Shown here in pieces: positions 53,785-62,310 of a stretch of 64,000 nt of DNA. Source of the DNA: an uncultured Prevotella sp. (GTDB lineage Bacteria > Bacteroidota > Bacteroidia > Bacteroidales > Bacteroidaceae); the NCBI GenBank assembly GCA_900770395.1, contig CAAGKM010000004.1:1-64000 (forward strand). The letters are read 5' to 3'. Within the stretch, counting starts at the first letter, position 1, and every line of letters begins with the position of its first letter. The translations under genes and the position numbers were made by a program. A model generated the notes under the pieces. That model was not told where the DNA came from. It saw only the letters and a list, made by a program, of their open reading frames with translations, and did not search any database.

Positions 53785-55608
53785 TTATGCTATAATTCTC
53801 CTTAATTCAATTTGATTAGGAATATTTTCGATGTATGCATCCTCCAATTTCTTCATCACTTGAAGCATCCCCATAAACGAAGGATGCTTCTCCCCGAAAC
53901 GATCCCAGTCATTGTTGCTAAAACTTGCATATGGCACATATTTTAAGACTTCTTTCCCTTGAATAAAGTTCCCAACAGTTTCTATTGTTAATCTGTCATA
54001 CAACAAATTCATACTTTCTGCGCTATAACCTTCTTTCTTACATAACAGCATATCGCTAAGTGCAGAGAAAAACAGTTTTTCTTTTGGCGTTCCTGAAAAG
54101 TTGTCACTATACTTCTTTATATGAATGTATGCTTTGCTATAATTCTCTGACGCTATATACAATACTCCTTTAATCAAATCTTTGTCATATCGTATAAGAA
54201 AGCTATCGGAATCATATTCCATTACTTGCTCTATAAACTTTTTCTCGTTCTCTATATAGGTAGCAAGAGCCTCCATTTCTTCTTTAGAAGCTAAATATAA
54301 GTTAAGGGCAGCTGATACTGCCAAAGGTTTTAAATCAGCATGAGCCTTCCTTTGATTATCCTTAATGATATTTCGGAATTCAGTAATACCAGGAACATAG
54401 ATGCAATAAGAGGGAAATCCGAGAAAAGAAACATCCCTAATAAATATCTCATGGCCTTCTCCTTCAATTAAACGAATGAGTTTTTTCAGGTCTTTATCAT
54501 CAGAAATACCCCAAGAATCATCAAAACCGAAGAAATTAGAATCTTCTGGTTCATCTAAAATCGTGATGGGATAATGGCCACTCCCCGTTGTACATGTTTT
54601 GTAGAATTCTGCATCCATGATATTTGGATCATACAGCATGCCATTCTGAACAGAGTAATCCATATCTAAGATAGCAGCTATTTCTCTGCCTTGGAATATT
54701 TCTGTAAGTGAACGTTCTAAGGCGGTTATGGGCGAAGGATCTACTCCTAAATGGAAAAGGTATTTACGTTCTACATGGTTTAGCATTAATATACCAATAG
54801 CAGGATATCCTTTGCATAATGAACAGTCTTTTATTTGGAATTTCCAATTCTCGCCATATTTTTCTTTTAACAAATTGATTTTATCCAGTATTTCCGTACC
54901 AGAAAAATAGCAATCAGGAATTGTTGGTAAAGAAAGCCCCTTCATATAGATTTCTCTTACAACATACCGTTCTATGATTTCGGAAAGCCCTTGAATAATT
55001 GCTTCTTTTGGAGTGTTTCCTGCACACATTCCATTTGAAGTACAATTGTTGAATACAATTTCATAGGGTAAAAGCTCTATAGCTTTTTTTGTAACATTAT
55101 AAAACGGTAACATACTCAATTTTCTACCCTGATAATTATCAAATAATAGTTTTCTATCTGGAAAACCAATATTTTTTAATATATCTTCATAGTTGTTGGT
55201 TGTCACTATAACATATTCCTCGTCAGGAGCATACTGATAATTCAACAACATATTGTTCTTCTTCAAGAATGATATGTATTCGGAATTATCACGTATGAAT
55301 TTACTATCTTTATACGCTAAAGAATTGGAACGAATTATAGCCAAGTTCTGCATCCTCTCCATAAACTCTCCATGGGCACTTGCCAAGGCATAAGAGAATG
55401 TCATTCCTTTGCCATTAGTTCCATAGTCTAAGTCTGAAAGATTGTAATTTCCGATCTTAATCCTTGTAGAGTAAAAGCCACCCTCGCTTTTGAAATCTGC
55501 TTCTTCAAGAATGACACCTAACTTTTCGCATAGGATGGTTCGGATGTTTGTAACTGTTTTTTCAGGCAACTCTGCCTTATACTTTTTTATTCTTTTTAAT
55601 GTTTTCAT
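53785..55608 (-). CDS. YcaO-domain RiPP-modifying enzyme
   Basis: A 607-residue protein with an N-terminal YcaO domain. YcaO enzymes use ATP to activate a peptide amide, making azolines, amidines or thioamides. Nucleotide-binding landmarks: GTNGKGMTFSYALASAHGE (63-81) with EFMER (81-85), and NGMCAGNTPKEAIIQGLSEI followed by IERYV. The last 200 residues form a helical domain that I do not recognise (ALATYIENEKKFIEQVMEYD onward). No separate E1-like or TfuA partner is present. Its ATG lies 11 bp after the radical SAM stop, so they are co-transcribed. Confidence 0.88.
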   Translation of the reverse strand: MKTLKRIKKYKAELPEKTVTNIRTILCEKLGVILEEADFKSEGGFYSTRIKIGNYNLSDLDYGTNGKGMTFSYALASAHGEFMERMQNLAIIRSNSLAYKDSKFIRDNSEYISFLKKNNMLLNYQYAPDEEYVIVTTNNYEDILKNIGFPDRKLLFDNYQGRKLSMLPFYNVTKKAIELLPYEIVFNNCTSNGMCAGNTPKEAIIQGLSEIIERYVVREIYMKGLSLPTIPDCYFSGTEILDKINLLKEKYGENWKFQIKDCSLCKGYPAIGILMLNHVERKYLFHLGVDPSPITALERSLTEIFQGREIAAILDMDYSVQNGMLYDPNIMDAEFYKTCTTGSGHYPITILDEPEDSNFFGFDDSWGISDDKDLKKLIRLIEGEGHEIFIRDVSFLGFPSYCIYVPGITEFRNIIKDNQRKAHADLKPLAVSAALNLYLASKEEMEALATYIENEKKFIEQVMEYDSDSFLIRYDKDLIKGVLYIASENYSKAYIHIKKYSDNFSGTPKEKLFFSALSDMLLCKKEGYSAESMNLLYDRLTIETVGNFIQGKEVLKYVPYASFSNNDWDRFGEKHPSFMGMLQVMKKLEDAYIENIPNQIELRRIIA

Positions 55609-55619
55609 CTTATTAATTT

Positions 55620-57002
55620 TTAAATTTCCAAAAAACTTGATCGATTAAATGCATGTAGTTCAAGTGAATTTTCAATTGCATATTTCATTTTTTCTGCCAT
55701 TGATTTCTTTTCCGGGATACATCCCGCATTTTCGTCAGATGGAGACAATATGCGTTGCATAAAACATTCTCCGTTACATATAGGTAATACTTTACATCTC
55801 CTGCATTTGCTATGTTCATCGTATGGGGAATTCTTAAATCCAATAGAGAACTCTTTTATATTAGTAATCTTCATATTACCATCTTTATCGATATATCCAA
55901 CAGAGTGTCTCTTGTCATAATCAATATACATCGGGCATTTATATAGTAGCAAATCAGGAGATATATAGAATCCTTCTACAGCATTCATGCAGCATCTGAA
56001 GGATCTGTTTCCCATTCCACGGTGAAATGAATATTGTAAATCTCTTTCCTTGGCCCATTTCAATAAATGTTCCTCTATCTCTAAGAACTCCGAAGGAGAA
56101 AAAAGCTTGGTATTAGGAGTTCTAGCAAGTGAGCACATCACAGGTCTGCAGAATAATTGCACATTATCCCTGTCTAAATGAGTACTTGCAATTTCATCAA
56201 AAAGATGAGGAATATTGACAAAATTATTTTTATCAACATTTATTCGTAGATGAATCTTTATTTTTTTTGATGCTTGGCCTATATTTTTCATTATTATTCC
56301 AAATGTCCCTTGCCCATTTGATTTAAAGTGCCTAATTTTATCATGAAGAGACGAGTCTCCATCTAGTGTAATTTGTGCAGCCTTAACAGAATATTTCAAG
56401 AAATCATCTACTTTATCATCAGATAATAGGGTTCCATTGGTTATAATGGAGGCAGAGTAATTACAACCACTTTTATTACATTCATCTATTATCTGTTGGG
56501 AGATACGTTTTATTTTATTCCAAGAAAGCAAAGGTTCACCACCACTCCATCTTATATTTAACCATTTCTTGTTCCTAACTTCACTTGTAAGGAAGCTAGT
56601 GAGTGTCTTTTCTTGATCTAACGACATTAATTCGTTTTTGTCTTTCTCATAACAATAGTGGCAATTCAAATTACAACTAAGGTTTGGAAGAATAATTAAC
56701 GATGAGAAAGCTGTGTTGACCACATCTGAATCATGAGCCATTTTAAGAAGTCTTTCTTCATGCATAACAGAACTGTATATCATCCTTAATGATAATAACA
56801 CTTCAATATTGTCACTATCAATAGTTGCAGGCAGAATGCTATTATAGTTTGCATCTATAATCTCTACAGCTGCCCTGTCTGCATTTTGCAGAGTATTGAA
56901 TACTGCAGGCGGGAACTCTTTATATCTATTACTTATGGTATTATAGATATAATATTTGTTTCCTACCGTTAGATAATAATTATACTTAGATATGTAATAC
57001 AT
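55620..57002 (-). CDS. radical SAM/SPASM peptide-modifying enzyme
   Basis: A 460-residue peptide maturase. An N-terminal region of about 100 residues (possible RiPP recognition element) precedes CNLNCHYC (Cys110, 114, 117) for the SAM iron-sulfur cluster, RWSGGEPLL, and ITNGTLL. The C-terminal SPASM part carries additional Cys (FRCCMNAVEGF, KCPMY, CRRCKVLPICNGECF) for auxiliary clusters. Such enzymes make thioether, C-C or epimer changes in the core peptide. It begins 69 bp after the precursor stop, behind a strong hairpin. Confidence 0.9.
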   Translation of the reverse strand: MYYISKYNYYLTVGNKYYIYNTISNRYKEFPPAVFNTLQNADRAAVEIIDANYNSILPATIDSDNIEVLLSLRMIYSSVMHEERLLKMAHDSDVVNTAFSSLIILPNLSCNLNCHYCYEKDKNELMSLDQEKTLTSFLTSEVRNKKWLNIRWSGGEPLLSWNKIKRISQQIIDECNKSGCNYSASIITNGTLLSDDKVDDFLKYSVKAAQITLDGDSSLHDKIRHFKSNGQGTFGIIMKNIGQASKKIKIHLRINVDKNNFVNIPHLFDEIASTHLDRDNVQLFCRPVMCSLARTPNTKLFSPSEFLEIEEHLLKWAKERDLQYSFHRGMGNRSFRCCMNAVEGFYISPDLLLYKCPMYIDYDKRHSVGYIDKDGNMKITNIKEFSIGFKNSPYDEHSKCRRCKVLPICNGECFMQRILSPSDENAGCIPEKKSMAEKMKYAIENSLELHAFNRSSFLEI

Positions 57003-57019
57003 GTAATTATCATTTTAAT

Positions 57020-57054
57020 GTTCGGGGAATATCTTTAATGGTTATTCCCCGAAC
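57020..57054 (-). terminator. hairpin between precursor peptide 1 and the radical SAM gene
   Basis: GTTCGGGGAAT (57020-57030) and ATTCCCCGAAC (57044-57054) are perfect complements with a 13-nt loop. No T-run follows in the direction of transcription; it may stabilise the precursor mRNA or cause partial termination, giving more precursor than enzyme. Confidence 0.65.
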
Positions 57055-57070
57055 GTAATTGTTAGTAATG

Positions 57071-57244
57071 TTATCCTATTGCATCACAAGCACATGTCTC
57101 TTGTTGCTGCTTTGTCTGTTGGACACGAGTGCGTTCGCGACTATCGCTGGCCTCTACAGAATTTGTAACATTACTACCTCCAAGAATGGCAACAAGGTCT
57201 TCCCGTGTCAATCCTGATTTTTCTTTCAATTTTAAACTTTCCAT
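57071..57244 (-). CDS. RiPP precursor peptide 1 with double-glycine leader
   Basis: A 57-residue peptide. The leader is residues 1-23: ESLKLKEKSGLTREDLVAIL then Gly22-Gly23, the double-glycine cut site of C39 peptidases and typical of the GG-Bacteroidales precursor family. The core (24-57) begins SNVTNSVEASDSRERTRV, has a Gln/Lys-rich middle and ends TCACDAIG, with two Cys (51, 53) near the C-terminus, likely targets of the radical SAM or YcaO enzyme. The ATG is at 57244 and TAA at 57071-57073. A shared upstream element and a downstream hairpin frame the gene. Confidence 0.85.
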   Translation of the reverse strand: MESLKLKEKSGLTREDLVAILGGSNVTNSVEASDSRERTRVQQTKQQQETCACDAIG

Positions 57245-57265
57245 AATTGAAAAATAGTTATTAAT

Positions 57266-57331
57266 CCTACTCTTATAGCCTTTCGGTTTCCGCTCCTTTT
57301 ATCCAGTCTGGTCTGTTTTACAGAGTTCCGG
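57266..57331 (-). promoter_or_regulatory. upstream element of precursor 1 (shared with precursor 2)
   Basis: The plus-strand stretch from CCTACTCTTATAG through TTCGGTTTCCGCTCCTTTTA to GTTCCGG is matched with few changes at 62311-62379. It ends 21 bp before the ATG of precursor 1. Reading on the minus strand, ACAGACC, ACTG, ATAAAAGGA and CGGAA are conserved. It probably holds the promoter and a regulator site for peptide genes. Confidence 0.7.
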
Positions 57332-57361
57332 AGTCTGTTATATTTTACATATCAATTTTGT

Positions 57362-57514
57362 TCACATTATAATGTAGAAAGCAACAAAAGCCACAGCAAC
57401 TAATAAAGTTGCTATTATTGCCGTACCATATCGAATTAATACTGGTGGTTTCTCCATCATGATGTTGCGAACCTTATCGCTACGGATTCCTATGTTCTCC
57501 AAATCTTTAGCCAT
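57362..57514 (-). CDS. HlyD-like N-terminal stub, 50 residues, one membrane helix
   Basis: A small protein: a short charged start (MAKDLENIGIRSDKVRNIMM), EKPPVLIRYG and one hydrophobic helix (TAIIATLLVAVAFVAFYIIM) reaching the stop. The start resembles that of HlyD-type membrane fusion proteins of Bacteroidales peptide exporters (RS.EVxEIxG.xPxxIxRxG and helix), but the periplasmic part is absent. It begins 12 bp after the exporter stop. Either a remnant or a working small subunit of the exporter. Confidence 0.6.
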   Translation of the reverse strand: MAKDLENIGIRSDKVRNIMMEKPPVLIRYGTAIIATLLVAVAFVAFYIIM

Positions 57515-57525
57515 ATCTCAACTAT

Positions 57526-59721
57526 TTAATTTCCTAATTCTAACTGATTCTTTACAAGATTATAATACGCTCCTCTCTTTGCTGTCAGGGACTTGTGATT
57601 TCCTGTCTCAACCACCTTGCCCTTATCCAAGACGATTATCTGATCAGCATTCTTCACTGTACTCAGACGATGTGCTACTACCACAACGGTCTTACCTTTA
57701 TAGAACTTATCCAAATTATCTACGATGGCACGTTCATTGCTTGCATCCAAAGAATTTGTCGCTTCATCAAGGAAGATGAATTTCGGATTCTTATATACTG
57801 CACGTGCAATCAAGATACGTTGCTTTTGACCTTGGCTTAATCCCATTCCGTCCCTTCCAATGTTTGTATTGAACTTCAACGGGAGAGCCATGACAAAGTC
57901 TTTAACGTTAGCAATTTCGGCAGCCATTTCAAGTCTTTCTTCATCTATCTCGCCATCATCAACCGCAATATTCCTTGCAATAGACTCTGAGAAGATGACA
58001 CCATCCTGCATGACAACGCCGCATTGCCGCCGCCACCATTTCAAGTTGTATTCGGATATGTTGTGGCCAGCAATCGTTATCTCACCACTCATTACCGGGT
58101 AATACCCCAGCATGAGTTTTATCAGTGTGGTCTTGCCGCTTCCTGATGCCCCCACGATGGCCGTGATTTTCCCATCTGGGATATGTATGTTCACGCCCTC
58201 AATGGTCTTGGATAGAGCATGAGGGTCATACTTGAAGTCAATATTGCTCAATTCAATATCATGACATTCATTGTCAAACTCTGTTCTTGAACGATTGTAA
58301 TCTTCCTCATTATCCTTCTTGTGAATCTCATTGATACGCTCAAGACTTATCTTTACATCCTGTACGGAGTATATGAAGTGCATCAGTTGCTCTATAGGGC
58401 TGTTTAACTGACCTATGATATACTGCACGGCCAACATCATACCAAGTGTAAGGTTTCCATTAATGACTGCAGTAGCCGAAACGACAGTTATGATGATATT
58501 CTTCAATTCATTGATAAAAATGCTTCCAGCCTCCTGCGTTTGTTGGAGTTTCAAACTTTTCATCTGGATGTGGAACAGGTCTGCCTGTACATCCTCCCAT
58601 TCCCAGCGTCGGCGCTGTTCGCAGTCTTGCAGTTTGATTTCCTGCATGGAGGTTAGGAATTGATAGGTTTTATTGTTGTTTGCTGCCTGTTGCTCAAAGA
58701 GTTCATAGTCAATAACCTTACGACGTCGCAAAAAGAGCGCCATCCATCCGCCATACAGAATGCTCCCGATGAGGAAGATAAAGAAGATAAGCCTGTTATA
58801 GACCAGCAGCACGCAACTGAACACAGCGAAACTAATCAAAGAGAATACCACATTCAAAGTCTGTTGTGTCAGAAATGAGTTGACTCTCGAATGGTCACCA
58901 ATACGCTGCATCAGGTCACCCATCAACTTCGTATCGAAGAACGACATAGGCAGTTGAAGCAGTTTAATGAAGAAGTCGCTTACCAATGAGATGTTGATAC
59001 GCATGGAGATATGCAGCAAGAGCCACCTGCGTATGAAGTCAACAGATGTCCGGCTGAGGGTAATAACAAGTTGCCCTATCAAAATGAGCCAGATGAAACT
59101 TATATCTTTGTTCTTGATGCCAATATCAACAATGCTCTGGGTAAGGAAAGGCAATGCTAGTTGTAACAGGCTGCCGACAAACAGACCAAGTATTATCTGG
59201 AAGAAGTACCTTCGATATTGTTTGATGTAGCCGAATAAGAACTTGAAAGGCTTTTCTGTTCGTGGCTCTTGCCCCCCTATGTTCTCATAGAAGTCCTGTG
59301 TAGGCTCAAGAAACATGACAATCCCCTTTTCGCCTTCTCCTTGCCCCACTTCAATCCAATGTTGCTTGAACTCATCTATAGTATAACTTATCAATCCCTT
59401 TCCTGGGTCGGCTATGTAAAATTTACTTCCTTTCTTTACTTTGTACAAAACGACAAAATGATTCTGATTCCAGTGCAAAATACATGGCAAAGTGGCAGAA
59501 GATAGATTTTCTAAAGTTACACGCCCACTAATTGTATATAATCCAATTTTAACAGCAGCGTCTTTTATGCCTAGAAGTGACACTCCTTCTGTTGTGGCAT
59601 AACAGATATTCGAGAGGAAATCTTGGCTATATTTCTTCCCATAGTGCACACAAATCATTTGCAGGCATGCTATGCCACATTGCATGGCATCTTTTTGGAA
59701 ACAAACGTGGAAACGGCTCAT
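57526..59721 (-). CDS. C39 peptidase-domain ABC exporter (PCAT)
   Basis: A 731-residue peptidase-containing ABC transporter that should cut the leader after the double glycine and export the core peptide. Peptidase residues: Cys15 in QKDAMQCGIACL, His88 in WNQNHFVVLYKV, Asp105 in YIADPGKGL. Then six membrane helices and an ATPase domain with GASGSGKTT (Walker A), LSQGQKQRILIARAV (signature) and FIFLDEATNSLD (Walker B). All catalytic residues are present. It overlaps the upstream barrel gene by 4 bp (ATGA). Confidence 0.95.
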   Translation of the reverse strand: MSRFHVCFQKDAMQCGIACLQMICVHYGKKYSQDFLSNICYATTEGVSLLGIKDAAVKIGLYTISGRVTLENLSSATLPCILHWNQNHFVVLYKVKKGSKFYIADPGKGLISYTIDEFKQHWIEVGQGEGEKGIVMFLEPTQDFYENIGGQEPRTEKPFKFLFGYIKQYRRYFFQIILGLFVGSLLQLALPFLTQSIVDIGIKNKDISFIWLILIGQLVITLSRTSVDFIRRWLLLHISMRINISLVSDFFIKLLQLPMSFFDTKLMGDLMQRIGDHSRVNSFLTQQTLNVVFSLISFAVFSCVLLVYNRLIFFIFLIGSILYGGWMALFLRRRKVIDYELFEQQAANNNKTYQFLTSMQEIKLQDCEQRRRWEWEDVQADLFHIQMKSLKLQQTQEAGSIFINELKNIIITVVSATAVINGNLTLGMMLAVQYIIGQLNSPIEQLMHFIYSVQDVKISLERINEIHKKDNEEDYNRSRTEFDNECHDIELSNIDFKYDPHALSKTIEGVNIHIPDGKITAIVGASGSGKTTLIKLMLGYYPVMSGEITIAGHNISEYNLKWWRRQCGVVMQDGVIFSESIARNIAVDDGEIDEERLEMAAEIANVKDFVMALPLKFNTNIGRDGMGLSQGQKQRILIARAVYKNPKFIFLDEATNSLDASNERAIVDNLDKFYKGKTVVVVAHRLSTVKNADQIIVLDKGKVVETGNHKSLTAKRGAYYNLVKNQLELGN

Positions 59722-62042
59722 TTTATTCGGATTATTTCTTCTTCGCTGTTTGTATTTTTCTTATAGACACTCTTGAACTTGTTGATGTTGTATTTAACTG
59801 TGAGAGTTATACTGCGGGTATCAAGATGCATTTGCTGATTTGACCATACATAAGCATACTCAGTAGAGACATCGGGCTCAGAGCGGCGCAGCAAGTCATT
59901 AGCAGAGAGAGTAACCGCGAGGCGTTTGTCTGCAAAGAATGTCTTATGTATACCAATGCGCAGTTTGTAGCAGGGACGAATTGTGTTGCCCAATGACCAG
60001 TAGGAAGAGGCAATTCCGAGGTCACAGAAAACCATTGTCTGCCGGGCTACATCGAACTGGTTGACCGTAGTAAGCTGATAGCGGGGTTTGAAACGGCTTT
60101 GCTCTCTGCCCAAGACGGGAACGCTTGTTGCATCGTAGTGGATATTGCCATTATAGGAGAAACGGTAGATGCCGAACTTGTTGGAATAACTTGCATTTAG
60201 GATGAAGTATCGGGCATTGATATTGACAGGCGTGTTGATAATATTGCCCGCCACTAGCGGATTCCTGCTGAGGGCATACATCACGAAATTGTGGTCGTTT
60301 CTGTAGCTAAGCTGTACGACAAACCGACTGTTGATGACGCACGAGGCATAGAGGTTGTGGGTTGAGGTCATCCGCAGTCCTGGATTGCCCTGTTCGTAGA
60401 GCATGGCATTGATATATCGAACAATGGGCGAGAGTTCGCTGAACGTGGGACGCTGGCTCTTATTGTTGTAGCCAATGCTGAAAATGAGGCTGGGCGAGGC
60501 CGTGTAGTTCACTTGCAGGGAAGGATAGGCGGTAAATTTGTCACCGCGATATAGATTTTGTCCGTTCTGACGATAGTGGGAGTGATAATATTCGCCGCGC
60601 AGCCCAGCCGAGATGTAGAACTTCCCAGTTTGTCGGCTCAGGGTCAGATAGCCCGCAACGAGTTCATCGTCGAGCCGTGTAGTATTGTGGAAATAGACGG
60701 TGCCATCTATCGGGTCAGAGGAATCAGACAAGCCTGTGTTGTGGGTATGGGTGTACTTCGCTCCGGCTTGCAGACGGATGCCGCCGAATGTCTGGCGCGT
60801 GTAGTCTGCCTGTGCCGAATAGACGTAGTAGCGGTTATTGCCGTCAATGCGGTTAAGGTCTGAGCCATTGGTTGTGACAAGATAGCGGTGGTCATCGGTT
60901 GAGAATGTGTAGCTACCGTCGATGGTGAGGGAACCGAAACCCTGGCTGTTGTGTTTGTAGAGTAAGTCAATATTGTGCAACTGGCTTTGGTCGGTATTAT
61001 TCTGCTCTGTGGTGCGGTGAGAGGTCTGTGTACCGAGGATGGTCTGCTCGATGGTGTTTGTACGATCGCGGTCGTTTCCTGCCTCTAACATATATTGCAG
61101 ATTGAGGCTGTTGTGTTCCTTAAAGGTCAGCCCCGCACTATACAGCAGTTCGTGCTGGCGGTTGTGACCATTGCTATGGTTCTCCGAGGTGTTGTCGCTG
61201 AGCGTAGAGAACGTCTGTTCGTCGTAGAGACGATAGTTGTTTATGGCCCACTCCTTTTTGCGCAAGTCCTTAAACTGGTAGGACAGGAAATGTGCCCAAT
61301 GACCGCATTTCACGTTGAGGTTGATGCCCTCAGTATCGCTGTACTTTTTTGCAAAGGCCGACTTGTGGGAGAGTTGTGAATTGACGAAATCCTTCAGGCG
61401 TGTGACGGTGGTAATGGAAATTACTGCACCATATTTTGATGCGTACTGAGCCGATGGGTGAGTGTCGAGCGATATGGTCTTTATCATATCGGGACGTAGA
61501 GATTCTATCTCGGCCATTGAGCGTACCTCCCTGCCATTAATCAGGTAGAGTATAGAGCCTACGCCAAAGACGGATACCCTGCCATTCGAAGATTCTACGA
61601 AGGGCAGGAACCCCATCACGGAGAGAATGTCAGGCTGGTCTTTGAGGAAGGTCTTGCTCACGTTCAGCGAGAAAGCTCCATTCTCCATGGTAAGCGGGTT
61701 TTGTTTTCCCTTTACCACTACTTCTCCCAACATCTTCGTGTCAGGATGCATCAGTATGTCGCCGATACTGCCTTGCCTTGCGTTGATATACTTTATTATA
61801 TATCCTACGCTCGACACTTTTAGCAACCCATCGTTGTGGTCGGACTCAATGATGAAGGTCCCGTCGTCTTTGGTTACAGCGCCAGACACGAAAGAGGAGT
61901 CGGTGCAGTTAATTAACACTACATTGGCAAACGCCATCGGCTGAGACTGCTCGTCAATAACACGACCCGTGATAGATTGTCCCCACCCATAGGATATAGA
62001 AGACATCAATATATAGATAAACATTACAGGTATTTTGTATTT
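59718..62042 (-). CDS. outer-membrane beta-barrel (TonB-receptor-like) protein 2
   Basis: A 774-775-residue outer-membrane protein. Signal peptide KYKIPVMFIYILMSSISYGW, then a carboxypeptidase-regulatory-like domain (SITGRVIDEQSQPMAFANVV), plug-like part (MLGEVVVKGKQNPLTMENGA, DILSVMGFLPFVESSNGRVS, LINGREVRSMAEIESL, ISLDTHPSAQYASK) and a barrel. I use the ATG near 62045 (MAKYKIP); the frame is open to 62075. It is translationally coupled to the exporter (ATGA overlap), a strong sign that it works with it, perhaps as the outer-membrane exit. Confidence 0.82.
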   Translation of the reverse strand, partial: KYKIPVMFIYILMSSISYGWGQSITGRVIDEQSQPMAFANVVLINCTDSSFVSGAVTKDDGTFIIESDHNDGLLKVSSVGYIIKYINARQGSIGDILMHPDTKMLGEVVVKGKQNPLTMENGAFSLNVSKTFLKDQPDILSVMGFLPFVESSNGRVSVFGVGSILYLINGREVRSMAEIESLRPDMIKTISLDTHPSAQYASKYGAVISITTVTRLKDFVNSQLSHKSAFAKKYSDTEGINLNVKCGHWAHFLSYQFKDLRKKEWAINNYRLYDEQTFSTLSDNTSENHSNGHNRQHELLYSAGLTFKEHNSLNLQYMLEAGNDRDRTNTIEQTILGTQTSHRTTEQNNTDQSQLHNIDLLYKHNSQGFGSLTIDGSYTFSTDDHRYLVTTNGSDLNRIDGNNRYYVYSAQADYTRQTFGGIRLQAGAKYTHTHNTGLSDSSDPIDGTVYFHNTTRLDDELVAGYLTLSRQTGKFYISAGLRGEYYHSHYRQNGQNLYRGDKFTAYPSLQVNYTASPSLIFSIGYNNKSQRPTFSELSPIVRYINAMLYEQGNPGLRMTSTHNLYASCVINSRFVVQLSYRNDHNFVMYALSRNPLVAGNIINTPVNINARYFILNASYSNKFGIYRFSYNGNIHYDATSVPVLGREQSRFKPRYQLTTVNQFDVARQTMVFCDLGIASSYWSLGNTIRPCYKLRIGIHKTFFADKRLAVTLSANDLLRRSEPDVSTEYAYVWSNQQMHLDTRSITLTVKYNINKFKSVYKKNTNSEEEIIRIK

Positions 62043-62095
62043 TGCCATTTCAGAAAAGTTATTAATGATATTCATCTATTAATAAAACAAAGAAT

Positions 62096-62123
62096 CCACG
62101 TGTGGGATTAATCCCACACGTGG
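62096..62123 (-). terminator. perfect 28-bp palindrome after precursor peptide 2
   Basis: CCACGTGTGGGATT (62096-62109) is followed directly by its complement (62110-62123). Downstream on the minus strand comes ATTCTTTGTTTTATT, so it is a probable intrinsic terminator with read-through into the barrel and exporter genes. Confidence 0.75.
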
Positions 62124-62131
62124 TAGACGGA

Positions 62132-62287
62132 TTAGTCCTCAATGACTGTAGTTTCTTCCTTGATGGTTATTGTGCCATCTGGTGAGATTGTGGTTGTTTT
62201 TACAGTCTTGGTTACTTTTCCGCCCTTCAGTGCATCAAGTTCTTGATCTGAAAGCGGCTTGAGCATCATCATAAATTGATTTTTCAT
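62132..62287 (-). CDS. RiPP precursor peptide 2 with double-glycine leader
   Basis: A 51-residue peptide. The leader (MKNQFMMMLKPLSDQELDAL, K) ends in Gly22-Gly23, the C39 cut site. The 28-residue core starts KVTKTVKTTTISPDG, is rich in Thr, Val, Ile and Lys, ends TTVIED and has no Cys or His. Leader style and GG position are the same as in precursor 1, and the same upstream element and a downstream hairpin are found. ATG at 62287, TAA at 62132-62134. Confidence 0.8.
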   Translation of the reverse strand: MKNQFMMMLKPLSDQELDALKGGKVTKTVKTTTISPDGTITIKEETTVIED

Positions 62288-62310
62288 TGCTACTAACAAT
62301 TTGATTATTG

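Noticed and set aside
57459..59843. Several plus-strand ORFs of 70-106 codons
   Set aside because: All are antisense to the C39 exporter gene, which has every expected catalytic and ATPase motif.
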